64,000 bases of DNA. Source: Rhodospirillaceae bacterium. GTDB lineage: Bacteria; Pseudomonadota; Alphaproteobacteria; Rhodospirillales; Rhodospirillaceae. The stretch is taken from assembly GCA_947476925.1 (NCBI GenBank), contig CANJSF010000014.1, positions 1 through 64,000 on the forward strand. Reading direction: 5' to 3'. The translations under genes and the position numbers were made by a program. Of the stretch, positions 8,461 through 17,155 are shown piece after piece; the stretch's first letter is position 1, and every line of letters begins with the position of its first letter. The notes under the pieces were generated by a model, which saw nothing but the letters and a program-made list of their open reading frames with translations, was not told the DNA's origin and made no database searches.

Positions 8461-9105
8461 CTACTCAGCGGCCATTCTCTTCTGTGGTCCGAGCTGCTTG
8501 AAGTAAGCCAGCACGTCGGCTGAATTCACCACGTCGCAGTAGCGGCGTCCGCAGTCGGTCAGGTTCGACTGGTGCGGCCCAACGTCGACATCGCCACAGC
8601 AGTCTTCAGGCACGATGACGCGATAACCATAGGAGAACGCATCGACGATCGAGGCGCGCACGCAGCCCGAGGTATTGCAGCCCGTGACAATCACCGTGTC
8701 CACGCACTGTTTGGTGAGAAAGCTCATCAGCGGCGTGGCAAAGAAAATGCTGGGTGCGTTCTTCCAGAAGTTGAAGTCATAGGTCGGGTCGTAAACGCGC
8801 TCGTCCATCTCGGTCGTCGGGTCGCCGTAAAACCAGCCCGTATGCAGGCAGGCGATCTTCCAATAGCCGATGTCCTTCTCGCTGCCCCAGCCCACGCGGC
8901 AACTGGCCACAGGCACGTTCAGCGCACGGGCGGCCTTCAGCAATGTCGATGTTTGCTCGACGGCTTTGTGCACATAGGGGCTGCGCCCCAATTCAAATTG
9001 CGGGTCAGTGAAGCCTTTCTGAAAGTCCACGACTACCACGGCCGGGCGCTGGCCAAAGCCCACGGTGCGCGCGCCAAAGGTTGCTTCTGAATACTTGTCG
9101 GCCAT
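8461..9105 (-). CDS. Cysteine hydrolase, isochorismatase family (N-carbamoylsarcosine amidase-like)
   Basis: A 214-residue cytoplasmic hydrolase. The catalytic triad D27 (VVVDFQ), K115 (FWKNAPS) and C148 (TGCNTSGCVRAS) is complete, with the usual GYRVIVPEDCCGD strand after it. The TGCNTSGCVR pattern and length fit N-carbamoylsarcosine amidohydrolase and related amidases that release ammonia from a carbamoyl or amide group. The start is ATG 9105, with aggag eight bases upstream; an earlier GTG at 9114 overlaps that site and is less likely. It is divergent from the flavin monooxygenase gene across a 99-bp region. The real substrate is unknown. Confidence 0.85.
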   Translation of the reverse strand: MADKYSEATFGARTVGFGQRPAVVVVDFQKGFTDPQFELGRSPYVHKAVEQTSTLLKAARALNVPVASCRVGWGSEKDIGYWKIACLHTGWFYGDPTTEMDERVYDPTYDFNFWKNAPSIFFATPLMSFLTKQCVDTVIVTGCNTSGCVRASIVDAFSYGYRVIVPEDCCGDVDVGPHQSNLTDCGRRYCDVVNSADVLAYFKQLGPQKRMAAE

Positions 9106-9140
9106 GCTGACCACTCCTGCAATTCAAGCAATCATTCTAA

Positions 9141-9156
9141 CCAAGCCCCGGCTTGG
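9141..9156. promoter_or_regulatory. Inverted repeat in divergent promoter region
   Basis: CCAAGC-CCCG-GCTTGG, a 6-bp arm palindrome with a 4-nt spacer, lies in the 99-bp region between the divergent isochorismatase-family gene and the luciferase-like monooxygenase gene. Its place suits an operator shared by both promoters, but no regulator can be assigned and a simple RNA hairpin is possible. Confidence 0.3.
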
Positions 9157-9204
9157 CCGCTACTGTTCGCTCTGTCAGACTGTGGTCGAAATCAGGAGCG
9201 AACC

Positions 9205-10380
9205 ATGGCTCATTTTCGCTTTGGCACCTTTATTCCGCCCATCCATCCGTTGGGTGAAAACCCTACATTGTGCATCGAGCGCGACATGGACCTGATCGTC
9301 CATCTGGACAAATTGGGTTACGACGAGGCCTGGATTGGCGAGCATCATTCGGCGGGCACCGAGTTGATTGCCTCGCCTGAGTTGGTGATCGCCGCGGTGG
9401 CCCCGCGCACGCGCAGTATTAAATTGGGTACGGGCGTTAGTTCGCTGCCCTATCACCATCCGCTTATTCTTGCTGACCGGTTCATGCAACTCCATCACAT
9501 GACGCGGGGTCGGGCAATGTTTGGCGCCGGGCCGGGTGCCTTGGTGTCGGATGCCAAGATGATGGGCATTCAAACTGATCAGCAACGCGACATGATGGAA
9601 GAGGCGCTGGACTGCATCTTGCGTCTGTTTCGCGGCGAGACGGTGACGCACAAGTCGCATTGGTTCGAATTGAAAGACGCACGCCTGCAGCTGCGCCCCT
9701 ATGGCGGCGGCGAGATCGAAGCCGCCACTGCGTGCATGGTTTCGCCCTCGGGTCCGCGCGCAGCAGGGCGGCTGGGGACGGGTTTGATGTCGCTTTCGGC
9801 GACCGCGCCGGACGCATTAGCCTCGGCCAGCAAAAACTGGGACATCGCGGTAGACATTGCCGCCCACCATGGCCGAACAATGAACCGGGCCGATTGGCGC
9901 ATGATCGGGTTGGTTCATATTGCCGAAACGCGCGAACAGGCCTTGAGGGATGTCGCGTTTGGCATCAATGAGTGGGCGCAATACTTCGAAGACGTCGCGG
10001 TGCTGCCCATGATTCCACCAGATCGCAAAACCGACCCAGCGCAGTTTCTGGTCGACACGGGCCGCGCGGTTATCGGCACACCCGACGATTGCCTGAGGCA
10101 AATCGAGGTGTTGCAAAAGGCTTCGGGTGGGTTTGGATGTTTCCTTGTCACCGACCACAACTGGGCCAGCTTCGACCGCAAGCTCAATTCATACGAGCTG
10201 ATTGCCCGCCACGTGTTCCCGAAAGTTCAAGGGCTGAACGTGGGCCGCGACTTTTCGAATGCGTGGGTGAAGGAACGTCAGAAAGATTTCAAAGCGTCGG
10301 CTAAAAACGCCACGCAAATGCAGATCGACCGGCACACCCAAGAACATGCCGCAAAAAATCAGCCGCTGAGTGATGACTAA
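9205..10380 (+). CDS. Luciferase-like (LLM class) flavin-dependent monooxygenase
   Basis: A 391-residue TIM-barrel flavin monooxygenase of the bacterial luciferase superfamily. Its features are YDEAWIGEHHSAG near the N-terminus, LGTGVSSLPYHHPLILADR, GRAMFGAGPGA and GTPDDCLRQIEVL. Length and these motifs resemble limonene 1,2-monooxygenase and related two-component enzymes, which need reduced FMN from a separate reductase. No flavin reductase gene is seen nearby. The start ATG has aggag at a good distance. The role is probably epoxidation, hydroxylation or Baeyer-Villiger-type oxidation of a cluster substrate. Confidence 0.88.
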   Translation: MAHFRFGTFIPPIHPLGENPTLCIERDMDLIVHLDKLGYDEAWIGEHHSAGTELIASPELVIAAVAPRTRSIKLGTGVSSLPYHHPLILADRFMQLHHMTRGRAMFGAGPGALVSDAKMMGIQTDQQRDMMEEALDCILRLFRGETVTHKSHWFELKDARLQLRPYGGGEIEAATACMVSPSGPRAAGRLGTGLMSLSATAPDALASASKNWDIAVDIAAHHGRTMNRADWRMIGLVHIAETREQALRDVAFGINEWAQYFEDVAVLPMIPPDRKTDPAQFLVDTGRAVIGTPDDCLRQIEVLQKASGGFGCFLVTDHNWASFDRKLNSYELIARHVFPKVQGLNVGRDFSNAWVKERQKDFKASAKNATQMQIDRHTQEHAAKNQPLSDD

Positions 10381-10565
10381 CGCGACGTGGCTTTTGCGAT
10401 TTTGATCGAGAACAACTGACTCAGTTGACGCATTGAACGCTGCTCAATCCGACGGCACACGGCCAAAGGATTTGGTCCGCTGTGGCTGGCGCGCGGAACG
10501 CGCTTGAGGTCTTGAAACGTCGGCTGACTGTTTTCGCTTGGTTGGCTGTTCTCGGACTTGAGCAT
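10377..10565 (-). CDS. Small hypothetical protein
   Basis: A 62-residue basic protein with an N-terminal repeat of the tetrapeptide ENSQ (ENSQPSENSQP) and a proline/arginine-rich middle. There is no signal peptide or membrane segment and no family is recognised. An aagggg ribosome site lies 7 bp before the ATG on the minus strand. Its stop overlaps the stop of the converging monooxygenase gene by 4 bp. It may be real or a chance frame. Confidence 0.4.
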   Translation of the reverse strand: MLKSENSQPSENSQPTFQDLKRVPRASHSGPNPLAVCRRIEQRSMRQLSQLFSIKIAKATSR

Positions 10566-10641
10566 GGTGTATCCCCTTAGGCGTCGGCTCTTAAGCGGCC
10601 GTGAATTCCAACTATTCGCCTAAGTCGTAAACATTACCCTA

Positions 10642-11106
10642 ATGCGCCATTGGCTTGCCCGCATCTACCGCGCCGTCCCAAGACCCTTCACGCGGTTTTT
10701 GCTATGGGCTTTTAACCCAAAGTTTAACTTTGGCGTTGTGGGGCTGTTCATCACGCCAGATCGACGGCTGTTAGTGCTGAAGCATGTGTATCGCCACTCC
10801 TATCCCTGGGGGTTGCCGGGTGGATACTTAGTGCGTGGGGAAAGCGCTGAAGCGGGCATGTTGCGCGAGCTGCGCGAAGAGACAGGGTTAATCGGTACAA
10901 TCGATCGCGTGTTGTGTGTTGATGATGTTGATGCGTGGCATCGAGAAGTCGTATTTCTCGGGCGCGTCGACCCGTGCCAAACGTTACGCCTCAATCACGA
11001 AATTTTTGAAGCCGTCTACTGCGCACTTCACCAATTGCCGCACGATGTCTTGCCGCGGCACGCCAAAATTGTAACGCGTTACGCTAATTCAATCGCGGCA
11101 AAGTGA
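10642..11106 (+). CDS. NUDIX hydrolase
   Basis: A 154-residue protein with a full Nudix box. G61, E67, R75, E76, E79, E80 and G82 fit GxxxxxExxxxxxxREUxEExGU, with LPGGYLVRGES leading into RELREETGL. The N-terminal 25 residues are basic and hydrophobic (RFLLWAF) and could touch the membrane. It hydrolyses a nucleoside diphosphate linked to some moiety; the substrate cannot be told. The last 23 bp overlap the 3' end of the PAS-type gene on the other strand. Confidence 0.88.
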   Translation: MRHWLARIYRAVPRPFTRFLLWAFNPKFNFGVVGLFITPDRRLLVLKHVYRHSYPWGLPGGYLVRGESAEAGMLRELREETGLIGTIDRVLCVDDVDAWHREVVFLGRVDPCQTLRLNHEIFEAVYCALHQLPHDVLPRHAKIVTRYANSIAAK

Positions 11107-11578
11107 TGCACGCCACGTATTCCACTGCGCTTCCCACATCGCCAAGAAATGGGAAATCGGCGGCCACAACGTCCATCGCTGACATCGACGGTAGGTTCAC
11201 GGTGCTGGTAGCTAGTTGAACATCGTTAAAGTCCACCGCCGTACGCGCGCGGCTGACCCAATCGATATCGCCCAAGATAGAATTGGCCACGATCACCTGG
11301 CCTGCATGCAAATCACCATCGGTCATTGCCGTGACCGCGGAGCCGACGAACGTGACATCGAACGCGAGCTCACCACGGCACTTAAAGACCGCGAGGTAGG
11401 GCACGGCTTCGGCAACATCCAACATGTCAAACTGCGGCCAGCGCGGTGTCGTTTCACCAGCTAAACTCAGCCAATGGCGCGTGAACGTCAGGACTTGCGG
11501 TGGCAATAAGGTATGGCGCGGTTGGCTTGGGGTGCGATCGCGCGCCAAGCGTTTGATATCTATGCTAACTGTCTGCAT
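11084..11578 (-). CDS. PAS_5-family (PAS-like) protein
   Basis: A 164-residue single-domain protein like the PAS_5 proteins common in alphaproteobacteria. It has the W-P-x-FDMLDVAEAVPYLAVF opening, then FDVTFVGSAVTAMTDGDLHAGQ and a C-terminal segment (VEYVACITLPRL). In this family the domain stands alone without kinase or output domain, and its ligand and role are not known. It is monocistronic and divergent from the exported VOC gene, with about 200 bp between the two start codons. Confidence 0.65.
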   Translation of the reverse strand: MQTVSIDIKRLARDRTPSQPRHTLLPPQVLTFTRHWLSLAGETTPRWPQFDMLDVAEAVPYLAVFKCRGELAFDVTFVGSAVTAMTDGDLHAGQVIVANSILGDIDWVSRARTAVDFNDVQLATSTVNLPSMSAMDVVAADFPFLGDVGSAVEYVACITLPRLN

Positions 11579-11782
11579 CGTCTGTCCTTCACTCTCTGAT
11601 CAAATCGAGAGCGGACCCCCACCAGCGCTCTTGTTGGCGCTGCTCCGTTTGCCGCAAAGCAATAAGATTTTAAGTCGAAACCGAATGCAAGAGATATCCA
11701 CAAGTGCGGATAACGCCGACTAAACCCTTCATTTTCATAGGCGTTTTAGCCTAGCCTGGAGGCCAATAGGGGAGTGTGCCGC

Positions 11783-12358
11783 ATGCCACGGAAGGTGAAT
11801 TGGCCCGAATCGGGGCCGCGTGTTGCGGCGATTTTCAGCGTTCTCGCGGGCCTATTTTTCAGTGGTGCGTATGCCGAAGAGGCGCGCCTCTCACCGATAC
11901 GGCGCACCACGATCATGACGGCCGATCCCGATGCCTCATTGAAATTCTATCGCGATTTGTTGGGCTTCACGGTCGAGTACGATGTGCTTGTCACCGATGC
12001 TAACCAACTCGCCCTCATTTCAGCGGGCTCAAAGAATGGCCGCGCCATCGCGCTTCGCCAAGGCGCCAAGCTCGGCGGATCAGTCGGGTTGTCGTGGGTT
12101 GATAATCTCAAGCCCCAATCAGGTGCGTGCGACCTCACACCACAGGCCGGCAAAACCGGCATCCTGATCCTCACCGACAACCTCCAGGCGGTTTATGCCA
12201 AACTGAAAGCAGCGAAGGTCACATTCATCAGCGCGCCAGTGGCCTATGATCAAACGCGCGGACCAACCGATGCATTCAGCGTGTTTGATCCCAACTGTGT
12301 GCGCGTCGCCTTTGCAACAATACAAAAAGAAACCTTCGATCAAAGCCTCGATAAATAA
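11783..12358 (+). CDS. Exported VOC (glyoxalase/bleomycin-resistance) superfamily protein
   Basis: A 191-residue protein with an N-terminal signal peptide (hydrophobic VAAIFSVLAGLFFSGAYA, cleavage near AYAEE) and one VOC domain (TTIMTADPDASLKFYRDLLGF to FSVFDPNCVRVAFA). The first metal-ligand position, usually His, is Thr here, and the late Glu is also missing, so it is probably not a metal-dependent lyase or dioxygenase. The start ATG 11783 sits eight bases after ggag; a GTG at 11774 overlaps that site. It is the first of four closely spaced genes (11, 11 and 15 bp gaps) that all carry signal sequences. Confidence 0.8.
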   Translation: MPRKVNWPESGPRVAAIFSVLAGLFFSGAYAEEARLSPIRRTTIMTADPDASLKFYRDLLGFTVEYDVLVTDANQLALISAGSKNGRAIALRQGAKLGGSVGLSWVDNLKPQSGACDLTPQAGKTGILILTDNLQAVYAKLKAAKVTFISAPVAYDQTRGPTDAFSVFDPNCVRVAFATIQKETFDQSLDK

Positions 12359-12369
12359 GGGAGCTGCCG

Positions 12370-13977
12370 ATGAATTGGGTTGCCGCACTCTTTACCATCG
12401 TGTTCGCAGCACATGCCTTGGCACAAGCCCCAGCGGCAGCACCAAGTGTGGCAGAGTTAAAGTGCCGCGCCGTTCAACGGCAAGATTTCACCCAACTGAC
12501 TGATGCCACCACTGCCGTTTCTGGTGCAATACTGGTAGCGCCGGCGCGTGACCTGCCCGAGTACTGCCGTATCCAAGGCACCGTGAGCCCGCGCATTGTG
12601 TTTGAAGTGCGGCTACCGACAACCACCTGGAACGGGAAGTTCCTCATGCAAGGTTGCGGGGGTATGTGCGGCGCGCTGAACATGGAGGCGGCCGAAGACT
12701 CATTGGTGCGCGGCTACGCAGTGGTGAACACCGACATGGGCCACGCCGGCGCGGCATTCGTCGCGACTTGGGCGTATAATGACCGTCAGGCCGAAATCGA
12801 TTTTGGCTACCGCGCCACGCACGTTGTGGCTACGGCAGCCAAAGCCATTGTCGAGGCCTACTACGGCAAAGCGCCATCCTATTCGTATTTTAATGGCTGC
12901 TCGACCGGCGGGCGGCAAGGAATGGTGCAGGCGCAGCGCTTTCCAACTGATTTCGATGGAATCGTATCAGGCGCGCCGGTGCTCAACGAAATCGGTGATG
13001 GCACATTGCACTTGCTCTGGAGTTCGCGGGCCAATGCCGATAAAGACGGCAAACCGATATTAGATTCACGCAAACTGACTTTGGTGCGTAATGCCGTGAT
13101 GGCCAAGTGCGATATGCTCGATGGCGTCAAAGACAACATCTTGCAAGACCCGCGCCGATGCGGCTTCAAACCTGAAGAGCTTCAATGCAAAGGTGCGGAG
13201 AACTCTGAGTGTTTGACGGCCGCGGAAGTCGGTGTGGTTAACCGCATTTATGGTGGTGCCCACAACTCCAAGGGCGAACAAATTTTTGCCGGCGGCATGT
13301 CACGAGGCTCGGAGTATGAATGGTCGCCGCCGTTTGTGGGGCAAACCAAACCAGACGGTACAAAAACAAACGGTTCAATATTGGATCGTTCGTCGATGAT
13401 TTATCAGTTCACCCAGTATCTGACGTTCTTTGATGACCCGGGGCCGAGCTACGATCCCATGAGGTTTGACTGGGATCGAGACCCACAACGGCTGATGCTG
13501 ACCGAAACCTTATATAACGCGCAGAACCCTGACCTGCGCAAATTTAAAGCGGCGGGCAATAAACTCATTCTTTATCACGGCTGGGACGACGCCGAAATTC
13601 CGCCGGGCTTGAGTGTCGACTATTACGAAACCGCCACCAAAACCATGGGCGGGCCCCAAGCCACGCGTGACTTCTTCCGCTTATTCATGGTCCCCGCAAT
13701 GGCGCATTGCCGCCGTGGACCGGGCGCTGATGGCTTTGATCCGGTGATCGCGCTTGAGGCCTGGGTGGAAAAGGGCCAAGCGCCAGACTCCATCCTCACT
13801 CACAAAATGGTCAAAGATCAGCCCTACGCCGGACTGCCGCGCTTGCGCTTTCCGGTCAAACGCGAAGACTATGTTTGGACCCGGCCAGTGTTTGCCTATC
13901 CTGATGTTGCCGTTTTCAAAGGCAAAGGCGATTGGCAAGATCCAGCGAATTGGATCAAAGCGAAACCTAAGAATTAA
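12370..13977 (+). CDS. Tannase/feruloyl esterase family protein, exported
   Basis: A 535-residue esterase with a signal peptide (cleavage after AHALA). The family's CS-D-HC arrangement is present: C177-S178 in NGCSTGGRQG, the acid D406/D407 in YHGWDDAEIPP, and H446-C447 in MAHCRRGPG, with the cysteines linking nucleophile and histidine loops. The lid has CDMLDGVKDNIL, the usual calcium-binding loop. Relatives cut ester bonds of gallate, ferulate or mono(2-hydroxyethyl) terephthalate; which ester is used here is unknown. It lies in a four-gene unit with other exported proteins. Confidence 0.9.
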   Translation: MNWVAALFTIVFAAHALAQAPAAAPSVAELKCRAVQRQDFTQLTDATTAVSGAILVAPARDLPEYCRIQGTVSPRIVFEVRLPTTTWNGKFLMQGCGGMCGALNMEAAEDSLVRGYAVVNTDMGHAGAAFVATWAYNDRQAEIDFGYRATHVVATAAKAIVEAYYGKAPSYSYFNGCSTGGRQGMVQAQRFPTDFDGIVSGAPVLNEIGDGTLHLLWSSRANADKDGKPILDSRKLTLVRNAVMAKCDMLDGVKDNILQDPRRCGFKPEELQCKGAENSECLTAAEVGVVNRIYGGAHNSKGEQIFAGGMSRGSEYEWSPPFVGQTKPDGTKTNGSILDRSSMIYQFTQYLTFFDDPGPSYDPMRFDWDRDPQRLMLTETLYNAQNPDLRKFKAAGNKLILYHGWDDAEIPPGLSVDYYETATKTMGGPQATRDFFRLFMVPAMAHCRRGPGADGFDPVIALEAWVEKGQAPDSILTHKMVKDQPYAGLPRLRFPVKREDYVWTRPVFAYPDVAVFKGKGDWQDPANWIKAKPKN

Positions 13978-13988
13978 AGGATAATTTT

Positions 13989-15251
13989 GTGAAGCGGTTC
14001 ATTTTATTGCTCGCCTTGTTGCCAGCGGTTTCTGTGGCGCAAGACTCAAAGCCCATGACTCCCGACGAGATTAAAAAGAAGCTTGAGTGGGTCAAGGAGG
14101 TGGAGGCGCAAGATTTTGCCTTTTGGCAGCGTTACGCCAACATGCCCGATCAGTCGGCATTCCGTCAGGGGCAGGAGTGGTACAACCCCATGGCGTTGGT
14201 CGACGGCGGATTGCGGCCCTATCTGCCGCTTGCGGCGGTGAGTGAGAAGCCGACCATTGATCCCTCAGCGATCGAGAAGGCATCTGCGTATGCAATGGAA
14301 CGTGAAACCCAGGCATTCATCGTCTATCACAAAGGTAAAATTCGCTATCAACGATACATGGATGGCTACACTGAAACGTCGGCCATCAGCTCACATTCGT
14401 GGGTAAAAACTCTGCACGGCATCTTGTTTGGCTTTGCTTTGGCCGACGGCAAAATCAAAAGCCTAGATGAAACGGCCGATACATACATCACCGAATGGAA
14501 GGGTGATCCGCGCGGCAAAATCACCATCCGTCAAATGCTGCAAAATATTTCAGGCATTGAAGACGCAGACCCCCGCAACCCCGATCCCATTGCCAACCTT
14601 GGTCTGCAAATGGTCGAGGGCAGCAACGTCACGGGCGCGGCGCTGGCGCACAAAATGAAAAACGAGCCCGGCACGGCCTTCAACCACAACAATGTGAATA
14701 CGCAGCTTTTGGGCTTGATCCTCACGCGCGCCACGGGCGTGCGCTTTGACAAGTATCTCTCCGAGAAACTGTGGCGTCCTATTGGTGCGCAGCGCGCAGC
14801 CCTGCGCATGGATAAGACTTATAATGGCAATATCATTTCGTATTGCTGCTTTCTTTCCGCGCCGTCAGATTGGATGCGCGTGGCCCATATGTTGATGAAA
14901 GACGGCAAACTGCCCGATGGTTCACAGCTGTTGCCAGCCGGTTGGGTGGCCGAGATGAAAAAGGGCTCAGGCCCAAACCCCAACTACGGCCTGCACATTT
15001 GGGTCGATGCGAAATTCGAAAAACTTCGCCCCTATGTCCCCACGATGCCCGATTCATTTCACAACACACATTCCGAGCCATTTGCGACCGACGACATGTT
15101 TTACTTCGACGGTGGCGGTAAGGTGCGCATTTGGATAAGCCCCAAGCTTGATCTGATTGTTTTGCGCATGGGTTTCCCACCGCCGAAGGGCAAAGACTTC
15201 GATGAAGCCTTCATGCCCAACACCATCATTCGTGGCATCATTAAGCGTTAA
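13989..15251 (+). CDS. Serine hydrolase, beta-lactamase family (class C / NylB-like), exported
   Basis: A 420-residue protein with a GTG start, an aagga site and a signal peptide (MKRFILLLALLPAVSVAQ). The SxxK motif is S137-W-V-K140. The second motif, normally YxN, reads H233-N-N235 in AFNHNNVNTQ, so the usual catalytic tyrosine is replaced by histidine. The third-motif region is FDGGGKVRIWISP. Overall it resembles 6-aminohexanoate-dimer hydrolase and EstB-type esterases more than true beta-lactamases. The Tyr-to-His change may alter or weaken catalysis. It is translated from the same unit as the tannase-family esterase. Confidence 0.85.
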   Translation: MKRFILLLALLPAVSVAQDSKPMTPDEIKKKLEWVKEVEAQDFAFWQRYANMPDQSAFRQGQEWYNPMALVDGGLRPYLPLAAVSEKPTIDPSAIEKASAYAMERETQAFIVYHKGKIRYQRYMDGYTETSAISSHSWVKTLHGILFGFALADGKIKSLDETADTYITEWKGDPRGKITIRQMLQNISGIEDADPRNPDPIANLGLQMVEGSNVTGAALAHKMKNEPGTAFNHNNVNTQLLGLILTRATGVRFDKYLSEKLWRPIGAQRAALRMDKTYNGNIISYCCFLSAPSDWMRVAHMLMKDGKLPDGSQLLPAGWVAEMKKGSGPNPNYGLHIWVDAKFEKLRPYVPTMPDSFHNTHSEPFATDDMFYFDGGGKVRIWISPKLDLIVLRMGFPPPKGKDFDEAFMPNTIIRGIIKR

Positions 15252-15266
15252 CCCGGAGCAATTCTC

Positions 15267-16115
15267 ATGACAACACGACGCCAAACACTGGCAGCCGCCG
15301 CAGGCTTGGCACTGGTTGCTGGCCGCCACGCACAAGCGGCCACATCTCTGAAGTTAGACTTGAACAAAACGGTGGATGCCTACCGCGCCTACACCAAAAT
15401 GCGGGGCGCGGGCGAAGGCAAGCTGGCGATGTGGTGGTACACGGGCACGGTGTGGTTCAAGGTCGAAGACCAACTGCCGCAACAAGTGATGACGATCGAC
15501 GGTTTTAGTTTCCAACGCCTATCGATGAAACCCGACGGCACTTTGGTGCAACTGATGGCCGAGGCTGGCTACTTCAAAGACGCCGAAGGCAAAGCCATTG
15601 CCGATACCTGGGTCAATCCGTTCAACAACGAAACCTGCAAGCCAAGGCACTACAAGTCTAAGCAAACCATCATTGCCAGGCCCGACACGTCGCTGACTGG
15701 TGAAGAGGGCGGCCGGATGGACGGCAACAACATGAAGGGTCGCATTGGCCCTGCGTCAGTGAACGGCGACCAAGTGTGGATCCCCGAGAATTTTGGTGCG
15801 CGCTTTGTGCTGCCCGCGCGTGAAAACGTCGACCCCAAGGAAGACGTTGGCACGGTGTTGGCCAATGCATCGCTGGCGGTGTTTACCTCCAAGGTGTCAG
15901 ATGTGCAAAATGCGGAATTGGAATCTGCCCCCGGAACCATGCAGTTCCAAAGCCTCGGCGGTTTTTTGCCGTGGATGCGGTTGGGTAAAACCCCCGGTGC
16001 CATGAACTGGCAGCTGTTCGGGCACAAAGTGGCCAGCATCGATGCCATTCAACCGGCACTGCGTGCGCGGTTAGACAAAGACTACCCAGGCTGGCTGAAA
16101 GACCCTGGGATTTAG
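15267..16115 (+). CDS. DUF1838 family protein, Tat-exported
   Basis: A 282-residue protein with a twin-arginine-type signal (TTRRQTLAAAAGLALVAG, cleavage near AQAAT). The mature part fits the DUF1838 family: KTVDAYRAYTKMRG, the aromatic stretch MWWYTGTVWF, PFNNETCKPRHY and the C-terminal ARLDKDYPGWL. No biochemical function is established for the family. It tends to be seen beside catabolic genes, which is also the case here. ggag precedes the ATG. The next gene (oppF-like) converges from the other strand 53 bp away; nothing resembling a strong terminator was seen in the gap. Confidence 0.8.
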   Translation: MTTRRQTLAAAAGLALVAGRHAQAATSLKLDLNKTVDAYRAYTKMRGAGEGKLAMWWYTGTVWFKVEDQLPQQVMTIDGFSFQRLSMKPDGTLVQLMAEAGYFKDAEGKAIADTWVNPFNNETCKPRHYKSKQTIIARPDTSLTGEEGGRMDGNNMKGRIGPASVNGDQVWIPENFGARFVLPARENVDPKEDVGTVLANASLAVFTSKVSDVQNAELESAPGTMQFQSLGGFLPWMRLGKTPGAMNWQLFGHKVASIDAIQPALRARLDKDYPGWLKDPGI

Positions 16116-16168
16116 CCGGTCATTTCCCCGCGCAGTGAGGGCCGGTTGGCGTTGGACGAGCGAGCAAG

Positions 16169-17155
16169 TTAAAGAGTCCGCCAATGATGACAGGCGATTT
16201 GCCGCCCGTTATCGAGAGTCTCTATGGCCGGAGCATCCTTGATGCACACGGGCGTGGCTTTGGGGCAGCGTGTGCGAAACACACAGCCTGACGGCGGATT
16301 CATGGGCGAGGGTAGGTCGCCTGATAAAATAACCGCCTCCTTGGTGCGCTCTTTGGCCGGGTCGGGGATGGGAACGGCCGAGATCAAAGCCTGCGTGTAC
16401 GGATGCAACGGCTTTGCAAAAAGTGAGTCGCGATCGGCCATTTCCATCATGCGGCCCAAGTAAAGCACCATCACGCGATGGCACAAATGTCGCACCACGC
16501 TGAGATCGTGGCTGATAAAAATGAGCGACAGACCATATTCTTTTTGCAGGCGGCGCAGCAGGTTGATGATCTGCGCTTGAATCGACACATCCAAAGCGCT
16601 CACGGGCTCGTCGCACACGATCAGTTTAGGTCTCAGCACCATGGCGCGCGCAATGGCAATGCGTTGGCATTGCCCACCCGAAAATTCATGTGGATAGCGA
16701 TTGCGCATCTCGGGAAGTAAACCTACCGCCGTCATGATGGCCGCGATGCGCGTGTCTGCCTCCTCCCGGGTCATGGAGGCGTCGGTGGCGTACAATGGCT
16801 CGCGGATGATTTCAGCGACAGTGAGGCGCGGATTGAGGCTTGAGAGCGGGTCTTGAAACACCAGCTGCAAGTCGCTGCGTTTTTGGCGCATGGTCTCGTG
16901 CGACAAATCGCATAGGTTCTCGCCCATCCAAACGACTTTGCCGGCGGTGGGCTTGATGAGCTGTAACACGGCGCGGCCCAGTGTCGACTTGCCGCATCCT
17001 GATTCGCCCACAACACCTAAGCATTCGCCCGCGTCGACGTTGAAGCTCACGCCGTCAACGGCTTTGAGCGGTAAGGTTCGAGCATTCAGAAACCCGCCAC
17101 TTTTAATGGGAAAATGAACCTTGAGATTCTCGACCTTCAGCACGGGTGTGCTCAT
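16169..17155 (-). CDS. Oligopeptide/dipeptide ABC transporter ATP-binding protein (OppF/DppF type)
   Basis: A 328-residue ATPase. Walker A is GESGCGKSTLG, the signature FSGGQCQRIAIARAM, and Walker B LIVCDEPVSALD. The C-terminal oligo_HPY extension (HPYTQALISAVPIPDP, then CVFRTRCPKATPVC) is typical of peptide importers and in some relatives carries an iron-sulphur cluster through its cysteines. The ATG at 17155 overlaps the stop of the upstream ATPase gene (ATGA). It is the last gene of the unit nitrilase-like, oppA, Rieske oxygenase, oppB, oppC, oppD, oppF. Confidence 0.92.
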   Translation of the reverse strand: MSTPVLKVENLKVHFPIKSGGFLNARTLPLKAVDGVSFNVDAGECLGVVGESGCGKSTLGRAVLQLIKPTAGKVVWMGENLCDLSHETMRQKRSDLQLVFQDPLSSLNPRLTVAEIIREPLYATDASMTREEADTRIAAIMTAVGLLPEMRNRYPHEFSGGQCQRIAIARAMVLRPKLIVCDEPVSALDVSIQAQIINLLRRLQKEYGLSLIFISHDLSVVRHLCHRVMVLYLGRMMEMADRDSLFAKPLHPYTQALISAVPIPDPAKERTKEAVILSGDLPSPMNPPSGCVFRTRCPKATPVCIKDAPAIETLDNGRQIACHHWRTL

